A stretch of DNA of 59,800 nt from Roseomonas rosulenta (GCF_016106005.1 NZ_JACADR010000005.1:1-59800); one strand, 5' to 3'. Numbered from the stretch's first letter, positions 31,942 through 40,363 are shown. The notes: a model not told the origin generated them from the sequence alone. Numbers and translations are program-made.

Positions 31942-33060
31942 TCAGCTCGTCGGTCGTGTCAGGGTTTCGACCACGCGCACGGGCAGGTCGTTGCGCAGCC
32001 GCTGGATGCCCCGCACCACCACGGGTTCGCCGGCGTTCAGCCCCTCGCGGATCTCGACCTCGCCGGGCAGGCGCAGGCCGAGCTTCACTTCCTGGCGCCG
32101 TGCACGACCGTCGCGCACCACGAAGACGAAGGCGCGGTCGCCCACCGGGTCGATCGCCTCCTCGGCCACCAGCAGCGCGCGGTCGCGTTCCTCCAACACC
32201 AGTTCCACCGTCAGGAACAGGCCGGGGCGCAGCGCCTCGTCGCTGTTGTCGAATTCGCTGATGACGCGCACCGATCGCGTTGCGGGGTCGATGCGCGTGT
32301 CGATCACCGCGACCACGCCGCGGAAGCGACGCTCGCCATACGCGATGGAGCGCGCCGTCACCGCACTGCCCACGCGGATGCGCGCGAGATGCACCTCGGG
32401 CACCGAGAATTCCACCCGCACCTGCGCGGTGTCGTCCAGCGTGGTGATCACCGTGCCCGGCTGGATCAGCGCGCCGGGGCTCACCTGGCGCAGGCCGACG
32501 CGCCCGGCGAAGGGCGCGTTGACGCGCAGTTCCTCGAGCCGCGCATCGGCCTGGCGCACGCGCCCCTCGGCCTGGCGGGCCAGCGCCTCCAGCGTCTCGA
32601 GCCGCTGCGCCGCGATGGTTTGCCCCGCCTGCAGCTGCCGTGCGCGCACCAGCTGGTTGCGCGCATCGTCCATCAGCGCACGCGCCTGGTCGAGCTCGGC
32701 GCGCAGCGCCGCGGCATCGAGCTGCACCAGCGTCGCCCCCGCCTCGACGCGCTGGCCTTCCGTGAAGCCGATCGTCTCGACGATGCCGGCGACTTTCGAG
32801 GTGATTGTGACCGCCTCCCGCGCGCGGACCGTGCCGACGCTCTCGACCTTGTCCACCACCTGCGCCACGCGCACCGGCTGCACGATCACGCCGACCGGCC
32901 CGCCTGGACCGCTGCCGCGCCCGCCGCCCTGCACCGGCGGTGCCTGCAGTCCGAGCATCTCCAGCGGCGGCTTCAGCCCGACCGTCTCACCGTAGAACTG
33001 CCATCCCGCCCCGGCAGCGCCGACCAGGGCCAGGACAGCCAACTGCGTCATCGTCCGCAT
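31942..33060 (-). CDS. RND efflux periplasmic adaptor (membrane fusion protein)
   Basis: HlyD/AcrA-type adaptor of 372 residues with an N-terminal membrane anchor (MTQLAVLALVGAAGAGWQFY), a Gly/Pro-rich linker, lipoyl half-motifs (VESVGTVRAREAVTITSKVAGIVETI and VNAPFAGRVGLRQVSPGALIQPG), an alpha-hairpin (DQARALMDDARNQLVRARQLQAG) and a C-terminal beta-barrel. First gene of the efflux pair. A 16-bp GTCACA/TGTGAC palindrome lies 18 bp upstream of its start, and no regulator gene is adjacent. Confidence 0.93.
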   Translation of the reverse strand: MRTMTQLAVLALVGAAGAGWQFYGETVGLKPPLEMLGLQAPPVQGGGRGSGPGGPVGVIVQPVRVAQVVDKVESVGTVRAREAVTITSKVAGIVETIGFTEGQRVEAGATLVQLDAAALRAELDQARALMDDARNQLVRARQLQAGQTIAAQRLETLEALARQAEGRVRQADARLEELRVNAPFAGRVGLRQVSPGALIQPGTVITTLDDTAQVRVEFSVPEVHLARIRVGSAVTARSIAYGERRFRGVVAVIDTRIDPATRSVRVISEFDNSDEALRPGLFLTVELVLEERDRALLVAEEAIDPVGDRAFVFVVRDGRARRQEVKLGLRLPGEVEIREGLNAGEPVVVRGIQRLRNDLPVRVVETLTRPTS

Positions 33061-33077
33061 GGGGTATCCGCTTCGGC

Positions 33078-33093
33078 GTCACACCTATGTGAC
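33078..33093. promoter_or_regulatory. GTCACA-CCTA-TGTGAC palindrome before the efflux operon
   Basis: Perfect 6-4-6 inverted repeat centred about 25 bp upstream of the adaptor start codon. The position suits a repressor operator overlapping the promoter or leader. The cognate regulator is not in the window. Confidence 0.45.
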
Positions 33094-33099
33094 CACGCC

Positions 33100-33113
33100 T
33101 GCCGTAAACGGCA
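33100..33113. terminator. short TGCCGT-AA-ACGGCA dyad after the ABC ATPase gene
   Basis: Perfect 6-bp arms around AA, 19 bp beyond the end of the oligopeptide ATPase gene. Too short to be a confident terminator; it could equally be a second half of the efflux operon control region. Confidence 0.3.
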
Positions 33114-33131
33114 AGGCCGAAGGGGCTTACC

Positions 33132-34124
33132 TCACGCGGCGGTCACCTTGATGCAGCGGGTCATGCGGCCCGGCCCGGCCGGCACCGCGGGCGGCACGCC
33201 AGCGAGGCAGGCGGGCTCCGCCAGCGCGCAGCGCGGCGAGAAGGCGCAGGTGGTCGGCGCCGTCTCCAGCCCCGGCGGCGCGCCGGGAATCGTGGTCAGC
33301 CGCTTGCCGCGCATGCCCGGATGCACCGTCGCGCCCAGCAGCCCCTGCGCATAGGGGTGCAGCGGCCCGGCCATGAAGGGCCCCACGCCGCCTTCCTCGA
33401 CCACGCGCCCGGCATACATGACGGCGACGCGGTCGGCGATCTCGCCCGCGACGCCGAGGTCGTGCGTCACGAAGATGACGCCCATGCCGAGCTTCTCCTG
33501 CAACTCGCGCAGCAGCAGCAGAACCTGGATCTGCACGGTGGCATCGAGCGCGGTGGTCGGTTCGTCCGCCAGCAGCAGCTTCGGCTTGCAGGCGAGTGCG
33601 ACGGCAATCATGGCGCGCTGGCGCAGCCCGCCGGACAACTCATGCGGGTAGGCTGCCAAGCGCCGCTTGGCCGAGGGGATCTGCACCAGCTCGAGCAGTT
33701 CCAGCGCGCGCGCATCGGCCGTCGCGCGCGACACGCCCTCGTGCCGCTGCACCGCTTCGGCGATCTGCCGGCCGATGGTGAAGACCGGGTCGAGCGCGGT
33801 CATCGGCTCCTGGAAGATCATGGCCACGTCGCCGCCGCGGAAGTCCGACAGCTGGCTCTCGCTCATGGCCTGCACGTCGCGCCCGGCGACCTCGATCGAC
33901 CCGCCGACCTTGGCCTGCTTCGGCAGCAGCTTCATCAGCGCGCGCAGCGTGACCGACTTGCCCGATCCGGATTCGCCGAGCAGGCAGAGCACCTCCCCCT
34001 GCGCGAGGTCGAGATCGACGCCGTTCACGGCATGCACGGTGCGGTCGCGGGTCTTGAACAGCACCGTGAGGTCGCGCGCACGCACCAGCGGCTGGGCGGC
34101 AGCCGGCTTCAGGACGGCGCTCAT
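33132..34124 (-). CDS. oligopeptide ABC transporter ATPase, OppD/DppD-like
   Basis: ATPase subunit of a peptide/nickel-type importer, 330 residues. Walker A GESGSGKS at 50-57, LSGGLRQRAMIAVALA signature (GGL replaces GGQ), Walker B LLLADEPTTALD, and the C-terminal OppD-type cysteine cluster region (CAFSPRCALAEPACLAGVPP) that may hold an Fe-S cluster. It overlaps the OppF-like gene by 4 nt. Neither permease nor binding-protein genes are adjacent. Confidence 0.92.
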   Translation of the reverse strand: MSAVLKPAAAQPLVRARDLTVLFKTRDRTVHAVNGVDLDLAQGEVLCLLGESGSGKSVTLRALMKLLPKQAKVGGSIEVAGRDVQAMSESQLSDFRGGDVAMIFQEPMTALDPVFTIGRQIAEAVQRHEGVSRATADARALELLELVQIPSAKRRLAAYPHELSGGLRQRAMIAVALACKPKLLLADEPTTALDATVQIQVLLLLRELQEKLGMGVIFVTHDLGVAGEIADRVAVMYAGRVVEEGGVGPFMAGPLHPYAQGLLGATVHPGMRGKRLTTIPGAPPGLETAPTTCAFSPRCALAEPACLAGVPPAVPAGPGRMTRCIKVTAA

Positions 34125-35197
34125 GCGGCCACCTTCGGCGCCGCGCTGTGGCCGCTGCCCGGGATCACGGCGTGGCAGGCCGCCTCGTGCCCGGCGGTGA
34201 GGCCGGAGACCGGCGGCTCGCGCTCGGCGCAGATGCCTTCGGCCATCACGCAGCGCGTGCGGAAGCGGCAGCCGGAGGGCGGGTTCACCGGGTTGGGCGG
34301 GTCGCCGGTGAGCGGCGGCTCGGTGCGCCGCCGCGCCGGGTCCATCGAGGGGCGCGAGGCCAGCAGCGCGCGGGTGTAGGGATGCGCGGGGCGGTCGTAG
34401 ATCTCGTCCACCGGCCCCTGCTCCGCCACCTTGCCCAGGTACATCACCAGCACGCGGTCGGAGATGTACTGCACCACGTTGAGGTCGTGGCTGATGAAGG
34501 CGTAGGTCAGCCCGAACTTGTCCTTGAGGTCCACCAGCAGATTCAGCACCTGCGCCTCGACCGACTTGTCGAGCGCGCTGACGGGTTCGTCCAGGATCAC
34601 CAGGCGCGGCTGGAGTGCCAGCGCGCGCGCGATGTTGATGCGCTGGCGCTGCCCGCCCGAGAGCTCATGCGGGTAGCGCCGCGCGAACTGCCCCGGCGCG
34701 AGGCCGACCGCGGCCAGCAGGTCATGCGCGCGCTCACGCGCCTCATGGCCCGGCACGCCATGCACCTTCGGCGCAAAGGCGATGGTCTCCTCGATGGTCA
34801 GGCGCGGGTTCAGCGAGGCATAGGAATCCTGGAACACCATCTGCACCTGGCGGCGGTAGTCGCGGATCGGCAGGCCGCCCGTCTGGTCGTTGGCGCCGAC
34901 CTTCTCGCCATCGAACACCATCTCCCCCGCATCGGGGTCGAGCAGGCGCATCAGCAGCCGCGCGGTGGTGGATTTCCCGCAGCCGGATTCACCCACGATG
35001 CCGAGCGTCTCGCCCTTCTTGATGGCGAGGCTGACGCCGTCCACCGCCCGCACCACCGCCACCTGGCGGCCGAGCAGCCCGCCGCGGATGGGAAAATGCT
35101 TCACGAGGCCCGAGACCTCGAGCAGCGGCTGGGCGGGTCCGCCGCGATCGGGCGCCTGGATGAATTCGGTCATGCCATTGGGGCTAGCAACTGTCAT
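34121..35197 (-). CDS. oligopeptide ABC transporter ATPase, OppF/DppF-like
   Basis: Second ATPase of the pair, 358 residues: Walker A GESGCGKS at 69-76, LSGGQRQRINIARALALQP, Walker B LVILDEPVSALDKSVEAQ, and the terminal CRFRTRC-type motif. Start at MTVASPN is supported by GGGAGGA 6 nt upstream. It begins a two-gene transcript preceded by an ATGAAA/TTTCAT palindrome. The permeases it serves must be encoded elsewhere. Confidence 0.92.
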   Translation of the reverse strand: MTVASPNGMTEFIQAPDRGGPAQPLLEVSGLVKHFPIRGGLLGRQVAVVRAVDGVSLAIKKGETLGIVGESGCGKSTTARLLMRLLDPDAGEMVFDGEKVGANDQTGGLPIRDYRRQVQMVFQDSYASLNPRLTIEETIAFAPKVHGVPGHEARERAHDLLAAVGLAPGQFARRYPHELSGGQRQRINIARALALQPRLVILDEPVSALDKSVEAQVLNLLVDLKDKFGLTYAFISHDLNVVQYISDRVLVMYLGKVAEQGPVDEIYDRPAHPYTRALLASRPSMDPARRRTEPPLTGDPPNPVNPPSGCRFRTRCVMAEGICAEREPPVSGLTAGHEAACHAVIPGSGHSAAPKVAA

Positions 35198-35286
35198 GCC
35201 GGTCCTCCCGGGGTTGCGACTCCGGGCGCCGCCACAACGCTGCCCAAGGCTTGTGCAATAGCCCGGTATCGAGGCCGCGCCGAGGC

Positions 35287-35300
35287 ATGAAATGTTTCAT
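35287..35300. promoter_or_regulatory. ATGAAA-TG-TTTCAT palindrome upstream of the OppF-like gene
   Basis: A perfect 6-2-6 dyad, AT-rich against a GC-rich background, 90 bp before the OppF-like start and 167 bp before the divergent Lrp-domain gene. TGAAA...TTTCA dyads are typical of RpiR-family and related regulators of nutrient uptake; assignment is inferred. Confidence 0.5.
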
Positions 35301-35466
35301 CAAGCAACCCGGCAAGGGCGCGCCAGATGGGCGATCGCCGGGGGACGGGCTGCGCAGCGGCCCCCCGCGCTGCGGACGGATGCGGCGGCATGCTGTACAA
35401 CACGCCTACCTGATCCGCGCCCGGCCGCGCTGCCCCGTGGCGCGGGCGTCCAACCGGAGGGCCGCG

Positions 35467-35721
35467 ATGCGCGCCATATTCGTGATGATCAAATGCGAGA
35501 TGGGCCAGGCCTACCGCGTGGCCCGCGAGATGGCCGACGGCATCGAGGAATTGTCAGAGATGCATTCCGTCTCCGGCCAGTACGACCTGCTGGGCAAGTT
35601 CTACCTCGAGGCCGATCGCGACATCGGGCTGTTCGTGGTGGAGAAGATCCAGACGGTGCCCGGCGTGAAGGACACCTACACGATCCAGACCTTCAACGCC
35701 TTCTCCGGCGCCCAGGGGTGA
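35467..35721 (+). CDS. stand-alone Lrp/AsnC ligand-binding (RAM) domain protein
   Basis: An 84-residue protein consisting only of the AsnC_trans_reg effector domain (FVMIKCEMGQAYRVAREMADG...SGQYDLLGKFYLEADRDIGLFV...VPGVKDTYTIQTFNAF). There is no helix-turn-helix. GGAGG precedes the ATG. Stand-alone RAM proteins bind amino acids and may modulate full-length Lrp proteins by mixed oligomers. Divergent from the oligopeptide ATPases. Confidence 0.88.
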   Translation: MRAIFVMIKCEMGQAYRVAREMADGIEELSEMHSVSGQYDLLGKFYLEADRDIGLFVVEKIQTVPGVKDTYTIQTFNAFSGAQG

Positions 35722-35815
35722 TCGAAGCGCGCTGATTGTGGCGTGGCGCCGCAATGGCGCCGCAACCCCAACATGGACGGCGTGCAATCTCCTGGATGTC
35801 AGGAGGACCTGCCCC

Positions 35816-36070
35816 ATGCGCCTGTTCCCCGCCATCGCCCTCTCCGCCAGCCTCGCGCTCGGCGCCTGCACCTATCCGGACGGCTCGCCGGACTACGGGA
35901 GCACCGCGGCGCTGGGCATCGGCGCGGCGGCGCTGGTCGGCATCGCCGCCCTCGCCGCCAGCAGCAACAACAACCACAATGACGGCTATTATCAGCGCGA
36001 CTACCGGCGCTACGGCGGCTACCGGCAGGACCGCTACGCCTATCGCGACCGCGGCTACCGCCGCTGGTAG
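35816..36070 (+). CDS. small lipoprotein with Tyr/Arg-rich tail
   Basis: An 84-residue envelope protein: lipobox SLALGAC (Cys at about 18), a hydrophobic Ala/Gly segment (AALGIGAAALVGIAALAAS), an Asn run, and a tail of Tyr-Arg repeats (YYQRDYRRYGGYRQDRYAYRDRGYRRW). AGGAGG lies before the ATG. Function unknown; the tail could bind cell wall or nucleic acid. It ends in a hairpin shared with the convergent amidase. Confidence 0.75.
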   Translation: MRLFPAIALSASLALGACTYPDGSPDYGSTAALGIGAAALVGIAALAASSNNNHNDGYYQRDYRRYGGYRQDRYAYRDRGYRRW

Positions 36071-36080
36071 CGCCGGCGCG

Positions 36081-36104
36081 GCCGGGGGCATCGACGCCCC
36101 CGGC
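36081..36104. terminator. 9-bp GC hairpin between convergent genes
   Basis: GCCGGGGGC and GCCCCCGGC flank the loop ATCGAC, 10 bp after the lipoprotein stop and 18 bp before the amidase stop. It can serve both transcripts; no T-run. Confidence 0.6.
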
Positions 36105-36122
36105 GCGATCCCACCGCGGCGT

Positions 36123-37619
36123 TCAGTCCCAACCCACCGCGCCGGGCACCTCGCGGATCGGCGGCGCGGCGCGCAGCGCCGCAAGGTCAGGCACCGGGCG
36201 GCGCAACGCGGCGTCGTGGGCGAAGGCCTCCTCGATCGCCGCCGCCACGCGCAGCACCAGCGCATCGCCCCCGCGCGGCCCCACGATCTGCAATCCGAAG
36301 GGCATGCCGAGCGCGTCCACGCCCATCGGCAGCGATATCGCCGGATGCCCGCACAGCGTCACGTAGTAGGCGCAGGCAAGCCAATGGAAGTAGGTGCGCG
36401 TGGGCGTGCCGTCGATCTCAGCCGGGTACAGTTCCTTCCACGGGCGGGGGCTCAGCGTGATGGCCGGCGTGATCAGCACGTCGTGCCGCGCGAAGAAATG
36501 CTGCCAGGCACGATAGATGCGCGTCTGCGCCTGTGCGGCACCGGCGGCGTCCGCGAGGGTGTAGCGCAGCCCTTCCTCGACATTGGCGCGCACGTTCGGG
36601 CCGACATCCTGCGGGCGCTCGCGCACCTTCTGCGCATGGGCACTCAGGAAGCCCATGGCGCGCAGCACCTCGAAGGCCTCGTCGCCGCCGCGGCAATCGG
36701 GGTCGGCTTCCTCCGCCGCGCCGAACAGCGGCGCGATGGCGCGGGCGCGCACCGCAAACGCCTCGCGGATCAGCTTCTCGACCGGCGCCTGGCCGAAATC
36801 GACGCTGATGGCGAGCCGCAGCGAGGACAGGTCCACCGGCGCCAGCGGGTGGTAGCGCGAAGCCACCCCGCGCACCGGCTCGCCCGGCAGGGTATAGGCC
36901 AGCGGGTCCATCGCATCGTCGGAGGCCATCGCACTCAGCAGCAGCGCCGTGTCCGGCACCGTCCGCGCCATCGGCCCCAGCACCGGCAGCCCCGACCAGC
37001 CATGCCCGCGCTTCTCGGACGGCACCAGCCCCGGCGAGGGCCGATACCCCACGATCCCGTTGAACGCCGCCGGGTTGCGCAGCGAGCCCCCGGTGTCGGA
37101 CCCCGAGCAGATCGGCGCCATCCCGCAGGCCAGCGCGACACCCGACCCGCCGGACGACCCCGCCGCCGACTTCATCGGATCGAAGGGATTGCCCGTGACG
37201 CCATAGACGGCGTTGCGCGTGTTCGCCCCCGCGCCGAATTCCGGCGTGTTGGTCTTGCCCATCACGACGGCGCCGGCGCGGCGCAGGTTGGCGACCATCC
37301 CGCAATCCGCCTCGGGCACGAAGTCGGCGAAGATCGGGCTGCCATAGGTGGTGCGCAGGCCCTTCGTCTCCTCGAGGTCCTTGATGCCGACCGGCAGGCC
37401 GTGCAGCGGACCGAGGGGCTCGCCCTTCATCACCGCCTGCTCGGCGACCTTGGCGGCGGCACGCGCGGCGGGCTCGTCGATCGCGACCATGGCGTTGACC
37501 GCGTGGTTCACCTCCGCCACGCGCTTCAGGCAGGACTCCAGCAGTTCCACCGGGGAGAGCGCCCGGCGCCCGATCAGGGCGCGCGCTTCGAGCGCGGAGA
37601 GATCGCAGGGTTCGGTCAT
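36123..37619 (-). CDS. amidase signature family protein
   Basis: A 498-residue amidase with the Ser-cisSer-Lys triad: Lys80 in GLPVGIKD, the cis-serine in AAGSSGGSG (155-156) and the nucleophile in SDTGGSLRNPAAF (Ser179). Hydrolyses carboxamides or acts in amide catabolism; it is not GatA, because the length and C-terminus differ and no gatB/C are present. Its ATG overlaps the stop of the macro-domain gene (4 nt), so it is the third gene of ggt-macro-amidase. Confidence 0.9.
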   Translation of the reverse strand: MTEPCDLSALEARALIGRRALSPVELLESCLKRVAEVNHAVNAMVAIDEPAARAAAKVAEQAVMKGEPLGPLHGLPVGIKDLEETKGLRTTYGSPIFADFVPEADCGMVANLRRAGAVVMGKTNTPEFGAGANTRNAVYGVTGNPFDPMKSAAGSSGGSGVALACGMAPICSGSDTGGSLRNPAAFNGIVGYRPSPGLVPSEKRGHGWSGLPVLGPMARTVPDTALLLSAMASDDAMDPLAYTLPGEPVRGVASRYHPLAPVDLSSLRLAISVDFGQAPVEKLIREAFAVRARAIAPLFGAAEEADPDCRGGDEAFEVLRAMGFLSAHAQKVRERPQDVGPNVRANVEEGLRYTLADAAGAAQAQTRIYRAWQHFFARHDVLITPAITLSPRPWKELYPAEIDGTPTRTYFHWLACAYYVTLCGHPAISLPMGVDALGMPFGLQIVGPRGGDALVLRVAAAIEEAFAHDAALRRPVPDLAALRAAPPIREVPGAVGWD

Positions 37620-38119
37620 GAGGCGAGTTCCTTCTCGTACAGCGCCAGGATGGCGCGCCCGAAGCAGGCGAAGACGACCTCGAGGTCGCCGTGCCGCGCC
37701 AGGTCGTCGCGCACCGTCGCCACGGCGACCCGCGTCGCCGCATCGGCGGGGTAGCCGTAGATTCCGGTGGAAATGGCAGGGAATGCGATCGACCGGCCGC
37801 CGGCCTCGCGCAGCAGCGCGAGGCTGGCGCGGTAGCACCCGGCGAGCAACGCGGCCTCGCCCGCCGCCCCGCCGCGCCAGACCGGCCCGACGGCATGGAT
37901 GACGTGGCGTGCCTTCAGGCCGAAGCCCGGGGTGATGCGGGCCTCGCCCGTCGGGCAGGGCGCGAGCGGGCGGCAGGCCTCGGCCAGCGCCGCGTCGCCC
38001 GCCGCGCGGAAGATGGCGCCGCAGACGCCGCCCCCCTCCACGAGGTCCTCATTCGCCGCATTCACCACCGCGTCGACATCAAGGCCGGTGATGTCCAGCG
38101 GCACCGCGCGCATCGGCAT
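37616..38119 (-). CDS. macro domain protein (ADP-ribose / O-acetyl-ADP-ribose hydrolase type)
   Basis: A 167-residue YmdB/MacroD-like module. VNAANEDLVEGGGVCGAIFRAAG is the catalytic/ADP-ribose loop, with HAVGPVW and AFPAISTGIYGYP, the diphosphate-binding loop. These proteins remove ADP-ribose from proteins or nucleic acids or deacetylate O-acetyl-ADP-ribose. Sandwiched between ggt (16 bp) and the amidase (4-nt overlap). An alternative start is two codons downstream. Confidence 0.9.
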   Translation of the reverse strand: MPMRAVPLDITGLDVDAVVNAANEDLVEGGGVCGAIFRAAGDAALAEACRPLAPCPTGEARITPGFGLKARHVIHAVGPVWRGGAAGEAALLAGCYRASLALLREAGGRSIAFPAISTGIYGYPADAATRVAVATVRDDLARHGDLEVVFACFGRAILALYEKELAS

Positions 38120-38135
38120 GGCGGGCCTCCGCCGT

Positions 38136-39740
38136 TCAGTATCCCAGTGCACACCCATCCTTGCGCGGGTCGGACCCGCCCACCAGGCAGCCCTTCTCGC
38201 GGTCGATGAAGATCGCCTGACCGCCGCCATGCGGCTTGTCCACCAGCACGCACTCGTGCCCGAGGCGGTTCAGCCGGTCCACCACCTGGCCGGAGATGCC
38301 GGTCTCGACCTGGACCTTCCCGTCCTGCGGCATCAGCCGCGGATGGTCGATCGCCTCCTGCACGTCGAGACCGAACTCGAAATGGTTGGTCAGGAACAGC
38401 GACTGGCCCATCGGCTGGAAGCGCCCGCCCATCACGCCGTAGGGCATGATGGCCTGCCCGTCCTTCATCACCATGCCGGGGATGATGGTGTGCAGCGGCC
38501 GCTTGTTGGGCGCGATGCAGTTCGGGTGGCCTTCCTGCAGCCGGAAGCCGAAGCCGCGGTTCTGCAGCATGACGCCCGACTTCTCGGCCAGGATGCCTGT
38601 GCCGAAGCCCTCGAACAGCGAGTTGATGAAGGAACAGGCGTTGCCGTCCTTGTCGACCACGCAGAGGTAGACGGTGTCCTTGTGCTTCGCGAGGTCGCTC
38701 TCGCCGGCGGGCGGGAGTTCCGGCATCGCCGCCTCGTCGCGGATGATGCCCGCGAGGCGCTTCAGGTAGTCGGCCGAGAGCAGCCGCTCGACCGGCACAT
38801 CGACCTGCGAGGGGTCGGCCAGGAAGGCGTCGCGGTCACGGTAGACCAGGCGCGCGGCCTCGATGTGGCGGTGGAAGCGCTCGGCGCTGAAGGGCCCCTG
38901 CTCCGGCGTGTCGAGGTTGCCGAGGATGCCCAGGATCTGCAGCACATGCATGCCAACGCCGTTCGGCGGGCACTGGAAGACCTGCATGCCGCGCCAGTCG
39001 ATCGAGATCGGCTCGACGAATTCCGCGACATCGGCGCCGCGCGCGAAGTCTTCCTCCGTGTGCAGCCCGCCGGCGGCGCGCAGGGTCGCGACGATGTCGG
39101 CCGCGACCTCGCCCTCGTAGAAGGCCTTCTTGCCGCGCGCGGCGATGGCGCGCAGCGTGCGCGCCAGCTCCGGCTGCACGAAGCGTGTGCCCAGCTTCGG
39201 CGCCTCGCCATCGCGCAGGAAGCGCCGGGCCGAGGCCTCGTGCTTCATCAGCTTGCCCACGCTGCCGACCCAGTCCCAGGCCACGCGCGGCGAGATCGCG
39301 AAGCCTTCCTCCGCATAGCGGATCGCCGGCTGCAGGATGGCATCGAGGCCGAGCCGCCCATGCGTCCGGTTCAGCAGTTCCCAGGCGCTGATGGCGCCCG
39401 GCACGGTCACCGAATGGGCCGAAGTATTGACCATGGCGGTCATGCCCGCCGTGCGCAGCGCCTCGGGCGTGGCGGCCGCCGGCGCGCGGCCCGAGCCGTT
39501 GAGCGTCACGACCTTCGAGGTCCCGGCCGGCACGTACAGGCAGAAGCAGTCGCCGCCGATCCCGGTGGAGGCCGGCTCGATCACGCACTGCACCGCGCAG
39601 GCGGCGATGGCGGCATCGAGGGCATTGCCCCCCGCCCGCAGGATATCCAGTGCGGCAAGGGTCGCCTGCGGCATGGAGGTGGCGGCCATGCCGTTCACGC
39701 CATAGGCGGGGCTGCGGCCGGGCAGGTGGAAATCGCGCAT
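38136..39740 (-). CDS. ggt: gamma-glutamyltransferase family protein
   Basis: Ntn-hydrolase of 534 residues that cleaves gamma-glutamyl bonds (glutathione and relatives) after self-processing. The processing/nucleophile Thr356 lies in HKDTVYLCVVDKDGNACSFINSLFEGFGTG, and the oxyanion glycines are in MPYGVMGGRFQPMGQ. In contrast to E. coli GGT there is no signal peptide from MRDFHLPGRSPAYG, so a cytoplasmic location is likely, as in acylase-like or YwrD-like members. First gene of a three-gene operon with macro domain and amidase. Confidence 0.88.
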   Translation of the reverse strand: MRDFHLPGRSPAYGVNGMAATSMPQATLAALDILRAGGNALDAAIAACAVQCVIEPASTGIGGDCFCLYVPAGTSKVVTLNGSGRAPAAATPEALRTAGMTAMVNTSAHSVTVPGAISAWELLNRTHGRLGLDAILQPAIRYAEEGFAISPRVAWDWVGSVGKLMKHEASARRFLRDGEAPKLGTRFVQPELARTLRAIAARGKKAFYEGEVAADIVATLRAAGGLHTEEDFARGADVAEFVEPISIDWRGMQVFQCPPNGVGMHVLQILGILGNLDTPEQGPFSAERFHRHIEAARLVYRDRDAFLADPSQVDVPVERLLSADYLKRLAGIIRDEAAMPELPPAGESDLAKHKDTVYLCVVDKDGNACSFINSLFEGFGTGILAEKSGVMLQNRGFGFRLQEGHPNCIAPNKRPLHTIIPGMVMKDGQAIMPYGVMGGRFQPMGQSLFLTNHFEFGLDVQEAIDHPRLMPQDGKVQVETGISGQVVDRLNRLGHECVLVDKPHGGGQAIFIDREKGCLVGGSDPRKDGCALGY

Positions 39741-39913
39741 CGGGGGTCCGTTTCCGTGAGGTCTTGGCCCCTCCATGCAACGTCACGCGCGTTGGGGAAA
39801 GCCCCCCGCCCCGCCCGGCAGCGATGCGCGCGCGCCATGGCGGGCGCCCCCGGACGCGGCCACGGGGGCGCTCGGCAGGGCTTCTGCCGGCGCCGGGTTG
39901 CGCGCCCGCCGGG

Positions 39914-40363
39914 TCAGCCCGTGGTCAGCGCCAGGTCGATCTGGCGGATCGCCTCGGCGCCGTCGCGCCGCTGCACCGCCTCGCGCGCCAGGGTGATGTG
40001 GCGCAGGCGCAGGTCGTACATCGGCACCGTGGCGCGGGTTGCCTCCACGCTGCGGTTCATCATCCGCGTCGCGGCACGCTCGAGGAATTCGTTCGCCGAC
40101 CCCAGATTGCCCTGGGCCGCCGACTCGCGCGCCTGGGTAAGCCATTGCCGGGTATCGACCCAGTCGGCGTCCCTGGCATCGGCACGGGCGCCTTCGCGGT
40201 TCTGGCTCGGCACCGCGGGCGTGGCGGGATTGGCCCGCTGCTGCTGCTGCATCTCCGTGATGGCGGCGTCGCCGGAGGGCTTCGGGGCCTGCGCCAGGGC
40301 CAGGGCCGGGATCGCGACCACCATCGCGCCAAGGGCGGCATGCCGCCAACACGTCGTTTGCAC
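39914..40363 (-). CDS. hypothetical exported protein
   Basis: A 149-residue protein not recognised. Starts with GTG after AAGGAGAT. Signal peptide ends ALALAQ at about residue 25; then a Gln/Pro-rich low-complexity stretch and an all-helical C-terminal half (WVDTRQWLTQARESAAQGNLGSANEFLERAATRM...LRLRHITLAREAVQRRD) reminiscent of TPR-like or periplasmic helical bundles. Nothing nearby indicates a function. Confidence 0.7.
   Translation of the reverse strand: MQTTCWRHAALGAMVVAIPALALAQAPKPSGDAAITEMQQQQRANPATPAVPSQNREGARADARDADWVDTRQWLTQARESAAQGNLGSANEFLERAATRMMNRSVEATRATVPMYDLRLRHITLAREAVQRRDGAEAIRQIDLALTTG

Noticed and set aside
28831-33354. A 1507-codon open frame on the plus strand through the RND efflux genes
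   Set aside because: It is antisense to two clear genes, has a His/Arg/Gln-rich shadow composition and no domain; long antisense frames are expected at this GC content.
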